Below, piece after piece: positions 7,681 through 11,852 of a DNA stretch of 11,852 bases. The DNA lies in assembly GCA_017407725.1 (NCBI GenBank), contig JAFQWB010000062.1, positions 1 through 11,852 of the forward strand. Reading direction: 5' to 3'. The translations under genes and the position numbers were made by a program. Each line of letters starts with the position of its first letter. The first letter of the stretch is position 1. This DNA is from Clostridia bacterium. GTDB lineage: Bacteria > Bacillota_A > Clostridia > Oscillospirales > CAG-272. Under the pieces are notes generated by a model. It was not told the origin of the DNA. It made no database searches and worked only from the letters and a program-made list of their open reading frames with translations.

Positions 7681-8781
7681 ATGTTGTCAATAAATATAAT
7701 CTCAAAACACAAGATCTACGGACCTACAAAGGAAAATCCTGATATCGCGCTTACATATCCGCGTCTTGTTGAGATAATGCATACCGAAAAAGAGAAGGGA
7801 ACTCTTCTTATTACGGGAGAATCCCTTGATATTGAAGGATATAGAATTCATAGAAGCAGGGATGGGGGAAGTACTTGGGAACACATTGCTACCGTTACGG
7901 AAACTATTTCTCTCGAGCTTGTTGCAAACTGGCAGCCTCACCTTTACGAGCTTCCTTGTTCGGTTGGAAATATGCCCAAAGGAACTATTATTCTCTCGGG
8001 ATGTACAAGAGACCGTAGAGTTGCAGAGGTCACAAAGATGTCCCTATGGCGCTCTTACGACTGCGGTGAGAGCTGGGAGGAATTTTCTGTAGCTGCAACG
8101 GGCGGCGATATTCATTGCGGACTTTATGAGCCGTTCTGCATTTGCGATGATGAAGGCAGACTCTTCTGCTTCTATTCTGATGAAACAAAGGCAGAGCACA
8201 GCCAGATGCTCGTATGCAAATGGTCAAACGACGGAATTAACTGGAGCGACAGAATCGAAGTAGTTGCCTGCAAGGAGCAGAATCTTCGTCCCGGTATGAT
8301 CTCTATCGGAAGAATGTCTACCGGTGAATATGCTCTTGCTTATGAAATGATAGCGGAGCCGGGATGTCCCACTTACGTGAAGACGAGTGCAAAGCTTGAT
8401 GATTGGGGTGACCCCGCCGAAACGGGATATAAGATATTCACAAAAGACGGAAAGGGTCCCAGCCAGACACCTTATATAAACTGGTTTGCGGCAGGCGGAG
8501 AAAACGGAACTCTTATCGCAAGCGGATGGCACGAATTTTCTCAGGAAAACAAAGAGCAGGCGGCACTTTACGTAAGCTCTGACCTTGGAAAAACGTGGGA
8601 GGCAATTGAAAATCCCCTTCCTTATCCGTGGCCCGCAAAGCATAGATTCAGCTATAGTCCTTGCTTTGCAAAGGGAAGTGATGAGTCTGTTATTTACTAT
8701 GTAAATGCGGTTCCCGCAGCTATTGAAACAGATCTTCCTAAGGCTGATTTTGTCCTTTGTAAAATCAAAATCGGAGACTAA
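7681..8781 (+). CDS. Cytoplasmic sialidase/GH93-like Asp-box propeller enzyme, paralog 4
   Basis: This 366-aa protein consists of the propeller alone. It starts within a few residues of the point where the propeller begins in the lipoproteins (SKHKIYGPTKENP) and has neither a signal peptide nor the N-terminal alpha/beta domain. It contains YPR (26-28), Asp-boxes at 59-66, 125-132, 182-188 (short) and 299-306, WQPHLYELP (84-92), YEPF (Glu150), YSDE (165-168), RPGM (203-206) and HRFSYSPCF (321-329). All conserved arginines of the family are present, so it is predicted to be catalytic. It probably hydrolyses imported oligosaccharides from the non-reducing end, matching the surface paralogs upstream. 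It is 28 bp after paralog 3, and its end overlaps the ribosome site of the next gene. It is annotated generically as an exo-sialidase-like glycoside hydrolase; substrate unknown. Confidence 0.87.
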   Translation: MLSINIISKHKIYGPTKENPDIALTYPRLVEIMHTEKEKGTLLITGESLDIEGYRIHRSRDGGSTWEHIATVTETISLELVANWQPHLYELPCSVGNMPKGTIILSGCTRDRRVAEVTKMSLWRSYDCGESWEEFSVAATGGDIHCGLYEPFCICDDEGRLFCFYSDETKAEHSQMLVCKWSNDGINWSDRIEVVACKEQNLRPGMISIGRMSTGEYALAYEMIAEPGCPTYVKTSAKLDDWGDPAETGYKIFTKDGKGPSQTPYINWFAAGGENGTLIASGWHEFSQENKEQAALYVSSDLGKTWEAIENPLPYPWPAKHRFSYSPCFAKGSDESVIYYVNAVPAAIETDLPKADFVLCKIKIGD

Positions 8782-8783
8782 GT

Positions 8784-11342
8784 ATGAAAAAATCAATAAA
8801 AGCCATAGCTTTTCTGATAGCAATTGTTACGCTGTTTATCAGTGTTCCGCAGATTCCGCTGACTTCCTTTGCTAAGGAAGAAACAGGAGAGGTGTTTACC
8901 AAAGAAGACGCGGAAAAGATGGGGCTTCCCGTAATAAACATTAAGCTTGACAAGGGTAGCATTGTTACAAACAAGGAACGTTACGTCGGAGCCACTATGA
9001 GCATAGATCCGGGTAGCGGATTTGAGAACTGTACAAACTACTACACGATGCCCGAGGGAGCACATATACAGATTAAATGTCGAGGAAATTCGTCATACAC
9101 AAACTCACACGTTCAGAAGACCCTCAAATTTTCGTACAAGATCAAGCTCGATGTTAAGGCCGACCTCTTCGGAATGGGCGCAAGCAAGGAATGGGCGCTT
9201 ATTTCAAACATATTTGATATTACGAATATGCGAAATAAGCTTGTTTACGATATGGCAGGATCGCTCGGTATGACAATGAATGAATCGGTATGGTGCGTTC
9301 TTTATATGAACGGAAAATACAGAGGACTTTATTCACTCGTTGAAACGGTTGGCATTGATAGCGATGCGGGAAGAGTAGACACCATCGACTGGGAGGAAGA
9401 GGCCGAGGATGCAGCAGAGGCAATAGCTAGGGCTGAAAATCTTTCCGAGGAAGAGTGTGCGGCTCTTGAGGAATTCATGGAAAACGATCTTTCGTGGATA
9501 ACCTCCGGAATAGTTACTTATAAGGATGATAAAGACAAAACTAAAAGGTATACCGTAAAGAAATATTACGATACCTCGCATTTTGATATAACGTCGGGAT
9601 ATCTCATAGAATACGATTACCGATATGATAATAATACGACCAAATTCTACACTCCGCAAGGTGTCCCGATACAGATGGATTCACCGACCGCATTAAGTAC
9701 CAACACAGAGATGTACTCATTTGTGTACAATCTTATAGCAAAGTTTGAGGAAGCGGCATTTTCTCCGAATTTCTGTACGGCAGAGGGACAGCACTGGAGC
9801 GAATTTGTTGATATTCAGTCATTCATCGATTTCTGGCTTATATTCAATTTTACAAAGAATATCGAGTTCGGATATCTGAGCATATATTTCTATATCGATG
9901 GCGGAAAGATAGTTTTCGGACCTTGTTGGGACTTTGATAACGCTTCGGGTAATCAGGTTACTCTTAACGAAGAGTGGATGAAGTTTGATACGTGGTTTGA
10001 AAGCGGAAGAGCACCTTGGTGGAGAGAGCTTTATTCAGATCCTTATTTTGTTGAGCTTGCAAGGGCAAGATGGTATGATATCAGAGAGTCTGTTGACGTT
10101 TATCTCGATCAGATAGACATATATGATGCTTACCTCAAAAATGAAGGACAGAAAAACTACGATAAAATCGGTGCGCCGCAGAACTGGTATCTCAAGAATA
10201 TGGCTGTAGAGGGCTATAAAGAAGAGATTGAGATATTCAGAAACTGGATGTATGACAGAGTAGTTTGGCTTGATAATAAGTTTGCTGAAAAGAATCTCAG
10301 TATCGACGGAATCGGTCTTGTTCCAAGCGAGAAGATAATCTTTACCGTTGAGTCTGCAAACGGCAGTAAGCTTGAGCCTGATAGACTCACAACAAAGGGA
10401 AGTGCCTGCGATTATCTTTATAGAATCGGAAAAACAGGCAATCTTAAAATCAATATACAAACGCTTCATACTTCATTTGTAAAGGCTGATATACTTATCA
10501 ATGGAAAGCTTTATAAGAAGGACGCACCGCTAACACTTGAAAATTCTGTAACGATAGAATTCGATCCGCTCGAATACGGAGCAAAGGATGGAGAAAGACT
10601 TGTTATCTTTGTTGCGGGATACAATTCGTCTTCTTTCTATAGAGGATCGTACCTTACCTTCAACTGTACCGAGGGAAAGAATGCTACGGCGAATCAGTAT
10701 GCGGTTCAGGTTGGCGACGAGATAAAGTTTGTCAGCAAGTCTGAAGGCAAGATCAAGCTTCCCGAGATAAATGAAACAAGAGAAGGCTTTAAGGCGATTG
10801 GATGGACTGACGGTGATTTTGTTTTCGAGTCGGGATCAGAGGTGCGCGTAATAGAGAATAGCAGATTCTATGTTAAGTGGGAGCAGATAGGAGTGTTTGA
10901 ACAGTTCTATCTTGATCCGGTTACTGAGCCTGAAAAGGATAATACAATTGTAATAGATAATTGCAATTTCATAAAATACGTCGGAGTTCAGGAAAAGAAG
11001 ACCGATAATACTCTTTCACTCAGATTTGTTTCTACACTGGATAAGCTTTCGTATGATTCTGTAGGATATAAGATAACAGTAAAATATCCGGAAAAAACAG
11101 ATACACTTAGCGAAACAACAAAAGAAATCTATAAGGAAATATATGCGGCAGGAAATGCCGTAAGTGCAGAAAGTCTTGGAGGCGCAGCAATATTTATGAC
11201 TGAAATAGAAGGCATCTCACTTTCTGAACGAACAGTCGAGATTACGGTAACACCTTATGCTGTTAAGGGAAATACCGTATTCAACGGTGAAACGTATAGA
11301 ATTTACTATGTGAGCGGAAGCATAACCCTCCATAAGAAATAA
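8784..11342 (+). CDS. Secreted CotH-family kinase-like protein
   Basis: The protein is 852 aa. A signal peptide (1-30, likely cleaved after SFA) precedes a CotH domain (about 50-500) with CRGNSSY (99-105), YKIKLD (118-123), KADLFGMG (125-132), MRNKL (149-153), GKYRGLY (177-183) and the metal-site-like WDFDNASGN (382-390). CotH proteins are atypical kinases; in Bacillus, CotH phosphorylates spore-coat proteins, while extracellular CotH proteins in Clostridia often accompany glycan-degrading systems. A highly acidic, probably helical insertion lies at about 203-234. After the kinase come a beta-rich region (515-640), a small domain resembling Listeria-Bacteroides (InlB B-like) repeats with EGFKAIGWTDG and FYVKW (about 641-700), and a C-terminal beta domain with LRFVSTLD and TVTPYAV (about 720-850). 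No anchor is seen. It begins 2 bp after the previous stop with GGAG inside that gene, implying translational coupling. Confidence 0.88.
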   Translation: MKKSIKAIAFLIAIVTLFISVPQIPLTSFAKEETGEVFTKEDAEKMGLPVINIKLDKGSIVTNKERYVGATMSIDPGSGFENCTNYYTMPEGAHIQIKCRGNSSYTNSHVQKTLKFSYKIKLDVKADLFGMGASKEWALISNIFDITNMRNKLVYDMAGSLGMTMNESVWCVLYMNGKYRGLYSLVETVGIDSDAGRVDTIDWEEEAEDAAEAIARAENLSEEECAALEEFMENDLSWITSGIVTYKDDKDKTKRYTVKKYYDTSHFDITSGYLIEYDYRYDNNTTKFYTPQGVPIQMDSPTALSTNTEMYSFVYNLIAKFEEAAFSPNFCTAEGQHWSEFVDIQSFIDFWLIFNFTKNIEFGYLSIYFYIDGGKIVFGPCWDFDNASGNQVTLNEEWMKFDTWFESGRAPWWRELYSDPYFVELARARWYDIRESVDVYLDQIDIYDAYLKNEGQKNYDKIGAPQNWYLKNMAVEGYKEEIEIFRNWMYDRVVWLDNKFAEKNLSIDGIGLVPSEKIIFTVESANGSKLEPDRLTTKGSACDYLYRIGKTGNLKINIQTLHTSFVKADILINGKLYKKDAPLTLENSVTIEFDPLEYGAKDGERLVIFVAGYNSSSFYRGSYLTFNCTEGKNATANQYAVQVGDEIKFVSKSEGKIKLPEINETREGFKAIGWTDGDFVFESGSEVRVIENSRFYVKWEQIGVFEQFYLDPVTEPEKDNTIVIDNCNFIKYVGVQEKKTDNTLSLRFVSTLDKLSYDSVGYKITVKYPEKTDTLSETTKEIYKEIYAAGNAVSAESLGGAAIFMTEIEGISLSERTVEITVTPYAVKGNTVFNGETYRIYYVSGSITLHKK

Positions 11343-11349
11343 TATCCTG

Positions 11350-11355
11350 AAGGAG
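11350..11355 (+). promoter_or_regulatory. Shine-Dalgarno deciding the start of the GH-A gene
   Basis: AAGGAG sits 8 nt before ATG 11364 but only 2 nt before the in-frame ATG at 11358. The spacing favours 11364. Confidence 0.7.
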
Positions 11356-11363
11356 ATATGAAA

Positions 11364-11852
11364 ATGAAAAGAAGATGGACAAAAGAAGAAGCATGGGAAT
11401 ACTGGAATAAAAATCCCTGGATGGTAGGCTGTAACTACGTGCCTTCTCAGACACCCGGTCTTTCAATTTGGCAGGCGGATACCATCGAAGAGATTCTTCC
11501 TTCTGTAAGAAGCGAGCTTGCGCTTATGAAGGAGATTGGATTTAACACAGTAAGAATGTGGATCGACTTCAACACTTGGTATCATGAGAGAGAAGTTTTC
11601 CTCGACAGAGTTGACAGAGTTCTCGGTATTCTCGACGAATACGGATTAAAGCTCATGCCCGTAATATTCAATGACTGTGTTTCCTTTGGAAAGCCCGCTG
11701 ATATTACCATTCGCAAGCCTCAGGGTAAAGGTAGCTGGGATGTAGGATATCACGGCGGACATAAGAACTCTCCTCACGTTGTTTCTGTAGGAAAGCCTAT
11801 CGGTTGGATCCGCTGGGATGAAGAAGATCAAAGACCTATCTGTGAAGAGTAC
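11364..11852 (+). CDS. Clan GH-A TIM-barrel glycoside hydrolase (cellulase/xylanase-like), 3'-partial
   Basis: The first 163 residues are visible and the frame is open to the window end. There is no signal peptide, so it is predicted to be cytoplasmic. The opening NPWMVGCNYVPS (17-28), WQADT (36-40), IGFNTVRMW (58-66), the helix FLDRVDRVLGILDEYGLK (79-96) and the strand LMPVIFNDC (97-105) match the first beta-alpha units of clan GH-A (GH5-like) barrels that are often labelled 1,4-beta-xylanase or cellulase in gut Clostridia. The catalytic Glu residues on strands 4 and 7 are beyond the window, so activity and exact family cannot be judged. It follows the CotH gene by 21 bp and so belongs to the same transcription unit. 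It probably completes breakdown of an imported oligosaccharide. Confidence 0.85.
   Translation, partial: MKRRWTKEEAWEYWNKNPWMVGCNYVPSQTPGLSIWQADTIEEILPSVRSELALMKEIGFNTVRMWIDFNTWYHEREVFLDRVDRVLGILDEYGLKLMPVIFNDCVSFGKPADITIRKPQGKGSWDVGYHGGHKNSPHVVSVGKPIGWIRWDEEDQRPICEEY

Overview
The window looks like a low-to-mid GC Gram-positive anaerobe, most likely an uncultured gut or rumen Clostridia (Oscillospirales-like). The reasons are lipoprotein signal peptides followed by Thr-rich spacers, strong Shine-Dalgarno sites, TAA as the only genuine terminal stop, and tightly packed genes all on the + strand. This placement is inferred from style and content, not from a marker gene.

Region 1 (1-2305) is the 3' part of a large extracellular-type protein built from about five tandem repeats of roughly 166-169 residues, probably a concanavalin A/LamG-like beta-sandwich. 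It uses AAG for nearly every lysine, as very highly expressed genes do. The first, partial repeat carries an in-frame TAA at 80-82 where the next, almost identical copy has TAC. The transcript ends at a strong intrinsic terminator (2375-2415).

Region 2 (2436 to the window end) is a separate operon-like block driven by a near-consensus promoter (TTGAAA-17 bp-TATAAT). A perfect inverted repeat occupies the spacer of that promoter. The block holds four paralogous Asp-box (BNR) beta-propeller proteins. Three are lipoproteins (2497-4134, 4156-5835, 5994-7652) that add an N-terminal alpha/beta domain resembling the non-catalytic N-domains of GH67/GH20 enzymes. The fourth (7681-8781) is the bare propeller with no export signal. 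The propellers resemble sialidase (GH33) and GH93 exo-arabinanase-like enzymes, and the substrate cannot be settled from sequence alone. Between lipoproteins two and three lies what looks like a frameshifted leader of a further, lost lipoprotein.

Region 3 (8784-11852) continues the same block with a secreted CotH-family protein-kinase-like protein of 852 aa, followed by the start of a cytoplasmic clan GH-A TIM-barrel glycosidase cut by the window end.

Working model (inference): cell-surface propeller lipoproteins bind or trim an extracellular glycan, released sugars are taken up by a transporter not seen here, and the cytoplasmic propeller and GH-A enzyme complete the breakdown. The CotH-like kinase may modify a co-secreted surface protein. 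The most unusual aspect is the tandem expansion. Conserved arginines of the propeller are intact in the last two copies, one is lost in the second, and two are lost in the first, suggesting a shift from catalysis toward binding or a new specificity.
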